Below are positions 24,847 through 35,233 of a DNA stretch of 64,000 nucleotides, in pieces (within the stretch, counting starts at the first letter, position 1; every line of letters begins with the position of its first letter). A program made the translations under genes and the position numbers. The stretch spans positions 124,001 to 188,000 of the forward strand of contig CAJNOJ010000120.1 in the NCBI GenBank assembly GCA_905250025.1, given 5' to 3'. The stretch comes from Adineta ricciae. Its lineage: Eukaryota > Rotifera > Eurotatoria > Adinetida > Adinetidae. The notes under the pieces are model-generated. The model did not search any database, was not told the origin of the DNA, and was given only the letters and a program-made list of their open reading frames with translations.

Positions 24847-26490
24847 ATGCAAGCAGACGAAGCAGAATTCGAAGGAGTATCGAATACATTAGACACTCCA
24901 TCAATAATGACACCAAATATTGTTATGCCACTCCAGACATACAAACCGTCATTTCTTTCAATGGATTCCACACCTACAGCTGACAATAATAACGAGAATC
25001 CTAAACCGTCGAATTTGTCTTCTATGATTACGAAGACGAACGGTGAAATGCCATTGACGTCGGCCGATGTGAAAGTATCAAGAATCGAAGATGAACTGAA
25101 GCAAAGTTTAAGTGAACCACGTAAGCCGACACCGTCGCCATTTCAAAAAATATCATCAACGCCCGTTTTCAACTTGGATAAACCAGTTCCTGTCATAGTT
25201 ACCGATGATGGAATAACAGTTGAAGTCCCATCAACAGCAGATGTATGATACGAGCTTTTAATGAGTCATCAATCACTTTGTATTTGTGTATAGGTTGTTA
25301 AAGAACTAGAAGCATTGACAAATGTAAATCCGTTAACGCTTCAAGCGAAAACATTAACCAATGAAACAAATGAACGTGAAGCAAGTACAATGAATGGTGA
25401 TAATATTCGTTATGATTCTCCGCCAACAATAAATATGGGTAATATTGTCTCTCCGAAGAAGAAGTTCCTTATTCGAAGTCAATCCCATACAGAGCCAACA
25501 TCACCAATACAGAATAATAATAATAATTCTCAATCTCAAAAAAGTGATAATAGTATTTCAAATACACAAAATGGTTTCGATGATGAAAATTCAATGGATG
25601 ATTCTATGAATAACAGTTTTGCACGCATACCAGATCTACACGCAGGAACACATCATAGTGATACTCATGTGAATAATAATCATCAGTTCAAATCTACCAT
25701 AGATAATGCCAATGATCTAAATATACAGCTAAGATTAGATCACAATGGTTTACCGCATTCGCTGAATAAACAACAAACTATCATTATGAACAGTATTAAC
25801 CAGAATAAGCGACCATATCCACAAGCTAATCTTGGTAGAACAAAGATTGTTTGAGTTTAATCATATACATCTGTTTTTTTCTCTCTCTCTCTCATTTTAG
25901 GTACGGGTAATCCGGCAATGACTAAAACAGGTACACTAATCATTCCACAGCCATCATTAAATGAGGTGTCATCAAGTGATTTATCAACGAATGTGAAACG
26001 TCAAAGAACAGTTCCAATACCAATGAATACAACAAGTATGAGTTTTCGTCCACCATTTCCATCCTCATCAACATCTGGTAATGCATCGCATGCAATACCA
26101 TCGACAACAAACAATTCGAATTCAAATGTGGGTACGGAGGATCAACGAAAGAAACAAATTCGTGATAGCAATCGTGAAGCAGCACGACGTTGTCGAGAAC
26201 GTCGCCGGCAGTACATTGAACAGCTCGAAGGAAACTTAGAACAGTATAAATTACAAATAAAACAAGTGAGTGACAAATTAGCTCGTGTCGAACGCGAAAA
26301 TACTCAATTACGAGCAATTCTATCTGAAACGAAAATTCTCCATCCATCCACACATCTTGCCATCAATGATTCCCATATTGAATATACAAATGTTATTGCC
26401 GCAAATTCAATTGATCACATGTCCGATTCGAACCATCACGCAGAGAGTGGAACTATTCAAAGGAACTATATTAATAGAAATAATCTTTAG
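24847..26490 (+). CDS. bZIP transcription factor (ATF2/CREB-type basic region)
   Basis: Exons 24847-25242, 25294-25834 and 25901-26490 sum to 1527 nt (508 residues, frame exact). The N-terminal two thirds are low-complexity, rich in N, S, T and P, without a domain I recognise. At the C-terminus a clear bZIP occurs: basic region RKKQIRDSNREAARRCRERR, with the N..AA..CR signature typical of ATF/AP-1 class factors, followed by a leucine-zipper-like heptad (L in YIEQLEGNLEQYKLQ, then VSDKLARVERENTQLRAIL). Role inferred from family: nuclear, dimeric, binds CRE/AP-1-like sites. The N..AA..CR basic motif is closest to ATF2/ATF7, but I see no N-terminal C2H2 finger, so I give no symbol. Confidence 0.88.
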
Positions 26491-27095
26491 TCTTCCAGTA
26501 ATTTTCTTTTTTTTTAACCATACATGTCCATCGGTAAGAGGATACTGTTTATTTTATTTTTTTTGAAAAAAACAAATCCATATAGAAAAGGGATATCACA
26601 GTGTTAAGCCGGTTTATTATTATTTTTCTTTCTTCATGTACATTCTGTCTCCGCAGAAAAACCTATTTTCTTTCTTGCAGTGACTTGTTTTTCTTTTTCT
26701 TTGTAGTGCTATATTGTCATTGTATATAAACGTAGTAAAACAACTTTCTATCTACTACTACCACTAACTTTCCCCCTTCATTTTATGTGTGGAGCAAAAT
26801 CAAAGTTTCTATATTTTTCTTGTTTCTGTTTGTCCTGATAGATCTTATTGTATCGCTTGAGCATAGGTGTATATGCGATGATAATTTTTATTTATCTTTT
26901 ATGCTCTTGGTTATTTGACTGTCATATGTCTTTATATATTTATGTACTCACTTTGCCATCAATATCCTTCATGTTATAACTATGTTTTTATTTTTTCTGC
27001 TCTTGTTTAAAAATATATTGTTTTGTGTATGAAAAATTGAATTTAAAAATAAAAAAAGAATATTAATTGATTGAAAAGTTTGTTTTATTTTTTAG
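26491..27095. other. 3' region of the bZIP gene and upstream region of the LDLa gene
   Basis: About 600 T-rich bases with no ORF of substance. An AATAAA-like signal near 27046 fits bZIP transcript termination, and TTTTTTAG immediately before ATG 27096 looks like a splice or trans-splice acceptor. Nothing else seen. Confidence 0.4.
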
Positions 27096-28329
27096 ATGAA
27101 TATGCGATTTTTCATCTTAATTTGTTTCATAGCAAGCGTTTCTTCGTCTGTCGATAGATGTAAGTTCGTTTTGTTATTCCATTTTGATTGATTTCATTTG
27201 ATTATTCTAGTTCTAATCAATTCTATCGATAATTGCTGGGCAATCGAGACAAATAATACCATCACAGATGCATATAGTGCACTGATTAGTTTCTCACCCA
27301 TACTTGCTGAAAAGATCGATCCTTGTTCAGTACATATAACTAATCCATGGATATCAGAAATACAAAATGGCTTTGGAATCTATCTTCCTCATGGTATGGA
27401 TTGCTCATCGATTATAACTATCGAATGTCTACCAGGCAGTGCTCTCTTTCAACACGTATGTATTAACATGAGAGAAGCAGAGAAAAGTTATTTGTGAATT
27501 TCATTTCAGACAATGCCTTCATCTGTTCAATATACATGCCGAACGAATACAAGTGGTATCGTCATGCCGTGTAATTCGATTTCATTAACATCGAAACGGA
27601 ATGTCACTTATCAAGGATCGAGACGGGTCGTCGATGTTCAACTTGTTGCGTTAGCAAAAGGTCCGTTACGAAGATTTGTTTTGCTCAAATTGGTTATCAA
27701 TGTAATTTGATATTTAGAACCATGCATGAATAAAGATCTATTCTTTCAATGTCCCAAAGATTATCCTCGTTCATGTATTGCTCGAGAACTTCGATGTAAT
27801 GGACGAACCGAATGTTTTAGTGGGGACGACGAATATCACTGTGAACGTAAGGTGAAAAGATCGAATAATTTCTTGAAGCTTTTTTTCCTTTCAATTTAGA
27901 TTCTTATGGAGAAGGTTATCTTCCACTAGGACTGATTATTCTTCTGATAATAGGATTTCTCTTTGTTGTTTGTATTGTATCAACAAGTGAGTTTCTTTTC
28001 TTCATATGCGCCATCCTATTTATTTCTTTTATTTGTTAGTTTTTGCATGTTGTTTCTGTCGGGCTGCATGCCATGCAATTATTCGTCGTTTTCATCCATC
28101 GAAAAAACAGAAACTGTTTCAAAGTACATAAATATTCAACTATCCCCTACTTTTATTCGTTGTTTTCAAATATTTAGAAAATGATACGACCATGATTACG
28201 GGTGAAGATGCTGGTCTAATGAGAGGTCTTACCACATCGCATGTCGTTGAGACTCTACCTCAACAACATACTGAACCGGCACCATTAATTATCGATTCAA
28301 CAAAACCTGTTTATCCTCATCTCTCATGA
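27096..28329 (+). CDS. Single-pass membrane protein with one LDL-receptor class A domain (copy 1)
   Basis: Start ATG 27096 gives a signal peptide (MRFFILICFIASVSSS). Successive short exons follow: to 27160, about 27211-27455, 27511-27659, 27718-27848, 27901-27986, 28040-28122 and 28179-28329. The ectodomain has several cysteines. An LDLa module is evident: CMNKDLFFQC...SCIARELRCNGRTECFSGDDEYHC, with the six cysteines and acidic D..DE calcium cage of the family. It is followed by a transmembrane helix (LGLIILLIIGFLFVVCIV), a Cys-rich juxtamembrane stretch (FACCFCRAACH) and a short cytoplasmic tail. LDLa modules bind ligands or calcium; the ligand is unknown. It is a neighbour and likely paralogue of the next gene (same order of signal peptide, ectodomain, LDLa and TM). 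Confidence 0.8.
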
Positions 28330-28642
28330 TGTCAAACATCTCAACATACATATGTACGAATACATCTAATTAATCAATTTAATGTGGATCTTCTCTTGTC
28401 GGATACATATTCATAATCTCGCTGATACGTTTTTCTTCTTTTTCCTTTCTCTTTCTTTCAAGTCAGATAATGTTCGACTACTTTTGTGAGTATCATTTCT
28501 TGATATGTTTTGGCTGAGGGCGTTTTTTTTGCTTCCTATTGAATGAATCTTCCACTGAAATGAAATGTAAATGTTTGTCATATCATGAATAAAGGCTCTC
28601 TCATCTGTCATATAAATAACATATTCTCATGATCTATTTCAG
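28330..28642. other. Spacer between the two LDLa genes
   Basis: About 310 bases with an AATAAA at 28589-28594 that probably ends the first LDLa transcript, and an acceptor-like CTATTTCAG directly before the next ATG at 28643. No ORF on either strand that I would call a gene. Confidence 0.4.
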
Positions 28643-29781
28643 ATGTTAGTTTATAGTTTTCTTATCCCTTTTTTATTATTATCACCATTATCGGCTAAAG
28701 TCACATATTGTAAGAAGAAAAATTTACAAATGAAGACTAGTGCACATCTTTCACTTTCATTTAGTTAATCTCGAGAATATTTACGGACCTTATTGCAATG
28801 CACAGAATACATTCACACTTGATGCCGGTGTTGTTCGATATGCTGGGTATGTTTTCCAGGAAAGGATTCTCTTGATATGAATATCTGTGAGATTTAGAAC
28901 ACCATGGCTTGGTAAATGTGAATTAAACCTACAAAGTTGCTGTTTACCAATGTTGAACGGCTCATCTCTTGCTGCTAATTTATCAATCTCAACGAGATTT
29001 TATATTCACTTGTTGAAACCACCTACGTGTCGAACAGAATATGTAATTATTGAAGCTGAAACCGGTGAAATGGTAATAAATCTACTATGATCGAGAAAGA
29101 GGCATAAACATTGACTATCTTTACAGATTCCTATTGATTGTAATACAACAGAGGGTGCTGAATACTATTTGGACACTGAACGACTAAAAGTAATCTATCA
29201 TCGATTAGAAAAGTTTCCAATCTCAAAGTTTTCAATGGTCGTCACACCACTGAAATTCAAAACACGTAAATATCTTCGAAGAAAGAATAAGACGAGCATT
29301 GACTTGCAAATTTCCATTTGTAGGAATGTTTACGCCGTGCGGTTTCGATTGTTTTACAGATACGTATTGTATCGATCGTAGTCTCGTTTGTGATCGATAT
29401 CAAAACTGTCCGAATCGCGTTGATGAATCGCATTGTGAATACAGTACGTTTTACTTTATGACTTTCAACTTTATTGTATCATTTGCATATCTAGGTCAAA
29501 ATCGACCATCGTTATCGTTTCATGGAAAAGTGGCTCTTTTTGCCGTTCTCTTGGTTATCATATCAGTCGATGTTTCATCGATATTGATTTGTTATTTCTG
29601 TTGTGGAATCTCCAATCGAAATCGTTTGGGTTCAAAAGATCGAAAATCCGGTACGTAGAGTCGAACGGCGATCGTCTTTTATGATATCTTTCTTTTTCTT
29701 CTAGCTCCAACAAATATAGAAGAAGGTGCTGCTCCTAGAACCCCTCTTTTGCAATCAACCACGCCTAACGATAATAATTAA
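28643..29781 (+). CDS. Single-pass membrane protein with one LDL-receptor class A domain (copy 2)
   Basis: Start ATG 28643 encodes a signal peptide (FLIPFLLLSPLSA). Exons with roughly 50-60 nt introns follow, with the last exon about 29705-29781. The ectodomain has CELNLQSCC and N-glycosylation sites (NGSS, NLS). Next comes a compact LDLa-like module (CGFDCFTDTYCIDRSLVCD then NCPNRVDESHC), a transmembrane helix (VALFAVLLVIISVDVSSILICYFCC) and a short tail ending TPLLQSTTPNDNN. Architecture parallels the upstream gene, so the pair looks like a diverged tandem duplication. The first half of the LDLa domain is less canonical than in copy 1. Function unknown. Confidence 0.75.
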
Positions 29782-30004
29782 TCTCATTTTTTTTTATACT
29801 TGGTGCTTATTTTTACCATATCGTTTTCTACCTTTCTATCCGACATCTACGTTTTGTTGTCTTTTATCGTGCAGATAAAATAGATTTTATTCTCTTTTTT
29901 TTTTCTACAAATCAGTCAGCCTAGTTTTTATTCATTTCAATTCTGTTTGTTTTCGATGATTCATTTATGACTTGAATGCATTGAATAGACATAAATGACT
30001 CGAA

Positions 30005-30075
30005 AAGCGAATCTCATCCGACTTATTCATCCAGAACTGGTTTCTGAACAAGTCATCATCGGACAGAACGAAATG
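30005..30075 (-). promoter_or_regulatory. Candidate SECIS element in the GPx 3' UTR
   Basis: On the minus strand, AUGAU (30059-30055) is followed by helix strand GACUUGUUCA (30054-30045). Then come an unpaired G plus AAA (30044-30041), a mini-helix CCA/UGG closing GUUC (30040-30031), one A, the partner strand UGAAUAAGUC (30029-30020) and GGAU (30019-30016). All ten helix pairs form, with one G-U. The UGAU/GGAU quartet gives U.U, G.A, A.G and U.G, fitting the UGAN/KGAW SECIS core. The AAA in an internal loop below a small apical helix fits a type II SECIS. Location about 500 nt after the UGA, just past the stop, is suitable. The lower stem pairs less well. Confidence 0.72.
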
Positions 30076-30106
30076 AATAAAAACAAATGCGCCTCTTTTT
30101 TTCTGT

Positions 30107-30921
30107 TTACTTGTCGAAATATTTTTTCATCTGGAGAAGTTTTTCAATAAATTGTCGAATGAATAGTGGTTCAGCATCACTATCAAATCTCATTATTGGA
30201 TGTCCATTGAAATCAATCAGAAACTTCTCAAAATTCCATCGAATATCATCGGAATGATGTGGTTCATAGAATATCGCCGTATGATCTTCGAAATCCTTTC
30301 TCGGCGATGGTATAGATAACTTGAGATATTCATACAAAGGGTGTTGTTTCTTTCCGTTGACATCAACAAGCCAAAAGAGAGGAAATTTCGGAATAAAATC
30401 ATTTCCAGGTCGCACATATTTTAAACCATTTAACAATTCAAGTTTGCTTTCAGCTGGTTCTTGATAACCGAATTGATTACATGGAATAGCGAGAATGGTA
30501 AATAGATTCGTTGAAGCAAACTCTTCTTGTAATGCATTCAATTGAAGATATTGAAATGTAACACGTCAGAATGTCGCAACATTCACAATTAAACATAATT
30601 GATTTCTATATTTTGATAAAGATTGTTTCTTCAAATCAAGATCTTCTAGCTCAAAATCATAGATCGTTCGAGTATGTAGACATGTACGACAACGTGCGAA
30701 TGGTATACGATTATTTTTGTCTTGAACTAGGGAGAAGAAAATACGATTGTTTGCCTTCGATCAGAAAGACATTTACAGTATTTCATATCAAGTGTAGCGG
30801 TTGAATAGTGTTTAAGAAGATCTATGATCATATCTCGTTGTTGATACTGACTTTTTTTTCGTTCGTTGTCGTCAGTTGATGAATCTTTGCCCTTGACCGC
30901 AGTGATAGGTAACATCGACAT
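30107..30921 (-). CDS. Glutathione peroxidase with in-frame UGA (probable selenoprotein)
   Basis: Minus-strand exons 30921-30777 and 30726-30107 sum to 765 nt (254 residues), in frame only if the TGA at 30568-30566 is read through. That codon sits at residue 102, exactly at the catalytic position, in LCLIVNVATF-UGA-RVTFQYLQL; family consensus is NVASYU/C.LT. The other catalytic residues are present: the NQFG..E loop (IPCNQFGYQEPAE) and WNFEKFLID near the C-terminus. Known role: reduction of hydroperoxides with glutathione or thioredoxin. A SECIS-like hairpin lies 40-100 nt past the stop. The N-terminus is about 60-70 residues longer than in most GPx, has no clear signal peptide, and carries a CRTC motif. 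The alternative is a pseudogene with a nonsense change, but otherwise intact coding and the hairpin argue against it. Confidence 0.9.
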
Positions 30922-31048
30922 TTTTTTTTCTCTTCTTTCTCCTCGCGTTTTAATATGTAAGGAAGAAAGAGAACAAAAAAGAAATTTGTATAAAAATGAA
31001 AGAGGCTCGTAGCAACGTAATGATTATTTATTTGTTTTTCAGATCACA
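30922..31048. promoter_or_regulatory. Compact divergent promoter between GPx and sideroflexin-5
   Basis: Only about 127 bases separate the two divergent ATGs. The region contains T and A runs and TTTTTCAG just before the sideroflexin leader. It must drive or process both transcripts. No TATA box or named site can be supported. Confidence 0.45.
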
Positions 31049-32688
31049 ATGTCTTATCCGCCATTTGAATTAGGAAAAAGTAGATATGACCTCGTAAGAC
31101 TGGAATTTGTCGACGTTTTTAATGAATTTCTTTATGATTGGTTTATTATTAGAATACTTATTGGGGACGGTTTACACATTTTATGAATATTATCGATCCT
31201 CGAACATTGTTTGTTAGCGATGTAAATTCAATTCGAAATATTCTGTCAACGATTGAATTATCATGAAATTATTATCTATTTAGGCTAAATTAAACGAATG
31301 TCGTCAATTATTGGAGCAGTTTCAATCGAAAACATTACCAGCAGGTGTCACTGATAAAGATTTATGGGAAGCACAGAAAACTGTTCAGGTAATTCTTCGT
31401 ATTCGAAAGGTTTGATTACTTGATCAGTTTCATCATAGGCAATTGTTCATCCTGATACGGGAAAGAAAATTTTCATGCCATTTCGAATGGCAGGTAAGAT
31501 GGATGTTTGTTGTATTTCTCGATGATATTCAGCAGAAAAAATCGAAATGTTCCCTTCCAACGCATATCTTCAATAACATAAATGTTATTCGATATGTAAT
31601 AAACAAATAACAGTTGATTGTTTTCTCGAGAGAATTGATTAACTTTATTAGATTTTCTTGTTTATCAAAGGTTACGTCCCATTTGGTACACCGATTGTCG
31701 TTGGCCTTCTCATGCCGAATCCAACGTTAAAACAGATAATCTTTTGGCAATGGTTGAATCAAAGGTATCGACACAGCTGAAGTTTCATGAGAAATGCAAT
31801 ATCCTCTATTATTATTCATAGTCATAATGCTGGTGTTAATTATGCAAATCGCAATGCAACTCAACATACACCAACATCAAAATTTGCCATTGGTTATTTA
31901 AGTGCTGTGACTGTTTCAGTCTCGATCGCTGTAAATTCACTGTTGTTTTCATTTGGTTGCTATATGAAAAGATTATTCGTGATTACTTGTAGGTTGGTTT
32001 AACGATGATCATTCGTCGTGCAAAAGCTCTTCCACCAAAATGGAAGACCATCGTTGAGAGATTTGTTCCATTACCCGCTGTTGGTATGGCGAGACTACTT
32101 TCACCTGATTAGTTACTAATCATATTTAATTTAGCGTGTGCAAGTACCTGCAATGTTCTGTTCATGCGTTTTCATGAATTATCTGAGGGTATTCAAGTCA
32201 TCGACGAACAAAACAAGCCTATAGGTGTGTCTCAAATAGCAGCGAAAAAGGTTAGCTTCATAAAAAATATCAATTTTATGTCTCGATTTTCGTACTTTAG
32301 GCCTTGACCGAGATGGCAATGACACGTGCCTTTCTACCCGTGCCTATACTCTCTATACCGCCTATTATTATGTTAGCATTTGAAAAGTAAGATCGAAGAA
32401 TTTCTATGTAATTCAATTGAAGTCATTGTGTTTTATGCAGAAATATACTTCGTCGTTTTCCGCGTTTAAACATACCGTTGAATACGCTGGCATGTACTTT
32501 TTCATTTGGATTAGCATTACCAATGTCAATAGCTTTATTCCCACAGAAATCCAAAGTAAATATTATAAATTTCTGCTCAATGTTTATCCTTAGATGTTTT
32601 ATTTTGACAGGTGGCGACTAGTGAACTCGAAAAAGAGATCCAAGCCAAAACGGCTCAACCTTATGTTTATTACAATAAAGGACTTTAA
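31049..32688 (+). CDS. SFXN5: Sideroflexin-5, mitochondrial inner-membrane carrier
   Basis: Eleven exons (31049-31093, 31153-31221, 31284-31388, 31439-31493, 31671-31764, 31822-31930, 31993-32083, 32135-32250, 32301-32386, 32441-32555, 32611-32688) sum to 963 nt (320 residues, frame exact). This is the usual sideroflexin length. Signatures: [23 protein letters not shown], the conserved [29 protein letters not shown]..., [21 protein letters not shown], and the C-terminal YYNKGL. The [14 protein letters not shown] and NQSHNA segments resemble SFXN5 more than SFXN1/3. Sideroflexins are multi-pass inner-membrane proteins; SFXN1/3 carry serine and SFXN5 has been linked to citrate transport, but the substrate here is only inferred. 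Head to head with GPx. Confidence 0.95.
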
Positions 32689-32954
32689 TTAAAAGATTTT
32701 TACGCCTAGAATTGTCTTTCAATGTCTTCTCGACGATAGAAGAGGCAGTTGCTAAAAAGTTTTCGCTTTCATTTTAGATAGGATTTTTTCTATCCATTCA
32801 TACGATTACATTTTTACGAATCATTATAAACGTATTTTTCTCTCCTCGAAATGTCTCCCACATAATAGACATCCAGAAAAATGATCACGTTCATAACAAA
32901 TAAAATAAGAAGAATAAGACATATGACAGACTTTTGTCTATTCTAGATTAAACC

Positions 32955-33562
32955 ATGTCATTTTTCAACTTGACATTGATGGGCTATGACGATCGGTTCA
33001 AATCTCTAAAACGTTCGGAGCCAACAAGTACTGATGCTGGTTCGTCTGAATTACGAAAAGTACCAACAGGAGGTCAGACAAAAAGCGCACTGGAAAAACA
33101 ACTAGCACGTGAAATGACTGGAGACTTACAATCACGGGAATGGACAATACCAGCCGTATCGAACTTGTGAGTATCCTGAAATAACCACTAAAGATAATTA
33201 CTTGTTTTCTATATCAGAAATTATCATACTCTTCGTACAATGCATGTACGTGGCGATCAAAATCCATATCAAGCATCACGGCGTCCGATGACTGCTGCTC
33301 AGGATAGTAAGAAAAGTTGATTTGTTTCATCAAACATCAACATGTATGCGTTCGATTACTAGTTGGATGGTGGAATAAAGATGCACCATTGAAAACAAGA
33401 GAGCCATGGACTCATGTAAAACGTCACGTTCATGCTCAATCTGAAATGACAAAGTAAAATCCTCATTTGTTTTCTTGCCACTCTCATTGGTTACCTTGAT
33501 ATGAATGTTTTAGATTTGTCGATGATATGGTCCTCACAGATCGCTACTTTCGTCTTTTTTAA
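32955..33562 (+). CDS. SPMIP11: SPMIP11 (TEX49)-like sperm microtubule inner protein
   Basis: Four short exons, about 32955-33166, 33219-33310, 33361-33455 and 33514-33562. The N-terminus MSFFNLTLMGYDDRFK and the C-terminal pattern GWWNKDAPLKTREPW followed by SEMTKFVDDMVLTDRYFRLF match vertebrate TEX49 (MAFFNL.L.GYQ...; WW...PW...SAMTRFMDHSILNDRTF.LY) over both ends. The middle is unlike. Known role: structural protein inside sperm axonemal doublet microtubules. In an animal without males it would more likely serve other motile cilia, which is inference. Acceptor-like CTATTCTAG lies just upstream of the ATG. The next gene starts only 163 bases downstream. Confidence 0.8.
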
Positions 33563-33724
33563 ACTTTTTTTTTATTTGCCAGTTTTCACTTTTGCTATGC
33601 TTCATTCCGTCCATAATCGATCACGAATAATATAGTTTGCTTTTCTGAATAAATCAATACATTTTGAAATATAATTTAACAAAATAATTCTGTAATCTCC
33701 TTTGCTTTCTTTCTAGTTGTTATC

Positions 33725-34405
33725 ATGAAAGTAATCATATTCGGTGCCACCGGTGGAATCGGTTCCGAATGTGTTCGACAAGCCATCGAAGACAAAGATA
33801 TTGAACTTATCACAGTTGTTACACGTCGACCATTTGACAATTGTATTACTTCGGACAAACTTCATGTCGTACTTCATGCGGATTTTCTTGACTACACTTC
33901 ACTATTAAATTTATTTGAAACTCATCAGATATGTATTTGGGCATTAGGTATATCACAAAATGCTGTGAATGAACGCGAATACATAGAAATTACTCATGAT
34001 TATACAATCGCGGCAGTGAAAGCTATCGCGAGTGTTAATCAGACCATGAGGTTTGTATTTATCAGCGGAATGGGCGCCGATTCAACTGAACAAAGTCGAT
34101 TTTTATTCGGCCGTGTCAAAGGTAAAACTGAAAATGATCTAGTCAACGAAGGTGGTCTCAGAGAAATTTACACTGTTCGTCCAGCCAGTGTTTTATTTTC
34201 TCAACCGCTCTCAAACAAAGCTTGGTACGAACGAGCTATTCAACCTCTCGCTCATATAATGACACTGGTGAAACCATCATGGACTATAACATCGACTGCA
34301 TTAGCACGTGCAATTTTATACATTGGGAAAAATGGGCATCATGCAACATTGTTTGAAAATGAAGATCTGAAACATGTTGTTAGTCAGAACAATCTGGTGG
34401 AATGA
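33725..34405 (+). CDS. Atypical SDR / NAD(P)-binding Rossmann protein
   Basis: Intronless, 226 residues. The N-terminus MKVIIFGATGGIGSECVRQAI is a classic Rossmann beta-alpha-beta with GxxGxxG. Later elements include ADFLDYTSL, WALGISQNAVN, FVFISGMGAD, a KGKTENDL helix and YTVRPASVLF, which fits the NAD(P)H-binding/TIP30-HTATIP2-like atypical short-chain dehydrogenase group. There is no classic YxxxK active site, so catalysis is uncertain. Probably a cytosolic NADP(H)-binding oxidoreductase or redox sensor. CTTTCTAG lies just before the ATG, as at several genes here. Close spacing to SPMIP11 could reflect an operon. Lack of introns may hint at retroposition or transfer, but the coding composition looks local. 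Confidence 0.8.
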   Translation: MKVIIFGATGGIGSECVRQAIEDKDIELITVVTRRPFDNCITSDKLHVVLHADFLDYTSLLNLFETHQICIWALGISQNAVNEREYIEITHDYTIAAVKAIASVNQTMRFVFISGMGADSTEQSRFLFGRVKGKTENDLVNEGGLREIYTVRPASVLFSQPLSNKAWYERAIQPLAHIMTLVKPSWTITSTALARAILYIGKNGHHATLFENEDLKHVVSQNNLVE

Positions 34406-35233
34406 AATACTTTATTTATTTAGTCAGCATATATTTTTTTTTGTTATTTACTGAATAAAATACAGGGTATTATTGGTTTCTTTAATAATCGAAGTTTTTC
34501 TGCATATAATAGATACTAATCAGCATAGTAGTTTGAGTTTTATGCTTGGGAACGTTGAACTTACGATTTGGACTTCAAATTTTTAATAATGAACATTCAA
34601 CAGAAAATATTCTCAACAATAATGATCACTCAAATGAGACTGAGATACTGATCTACAGAATGTGTGTGATAAACCGAACAAAATCGATAGATCCGATATT
34701 TAAATGATAGAATTAGTTTATTATATTTATAAATATGTATATATTTATTTCATTTCTCTGTTGACAGTAAGAAAACAGAGTATTATTAATTCTAGTTAAC
34801 AATCGAGCATTGTGAAACATATTTGTTGCATTGAATTAGTAACATAAATGTAGTATTTTTTTTCATGTAAGAAGAGAAAAAAACAGAACAAAGTAGTAGT
34901 TTCAGACAGAGTCAAACAAAACCCAACAAACAAAACAGAATTCAACTGTTCAATGAACAAGAAAATAGTTAGGGAATGTGTGCACAGAGAAAGAGAAAAT
35001 TGGACGAAATATAGAGAAATCAAGAAGAAGAAAAAAATGCAGATTGATGGTATTTAACTGAACAACTAAATCTTTTTCTATGAATTGTACAATGATTAAT
35101 TTTGTCTGTTAATAATTATAAATAAAGAATAAATAAGTCAATAAAGCCTCTCGCTGAAAATAAATACACAAGCTCTACACAACATACAGATTTAACAGAC
35201 ACATACATATACTCAAGATTTCTTTCGACAGTT
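34406..35233. other. Convergent 3' region between the SDR gene and CLINT1
   Basis: About 830 AT-rich bases containing AATAAA-like signals on both strands (for example about 34454 on plus and several TTTATT on the CLINT1 side). A minus-strand ORF at 34796-35023 is hydrophobic low-complexity and not supported as a gene. Nothing else recognised. Confidence 0.4.

Noticed and set aside
30541-30568. TGA in GPx read as a plain stop, giving a 144-residue truncated protein
   Set aside because: The frame continues upstream through the conserved GPx N-terminal fold, the TGA is exactly at the catalytic residue, and a SECIS-like hairpin follows the gene.
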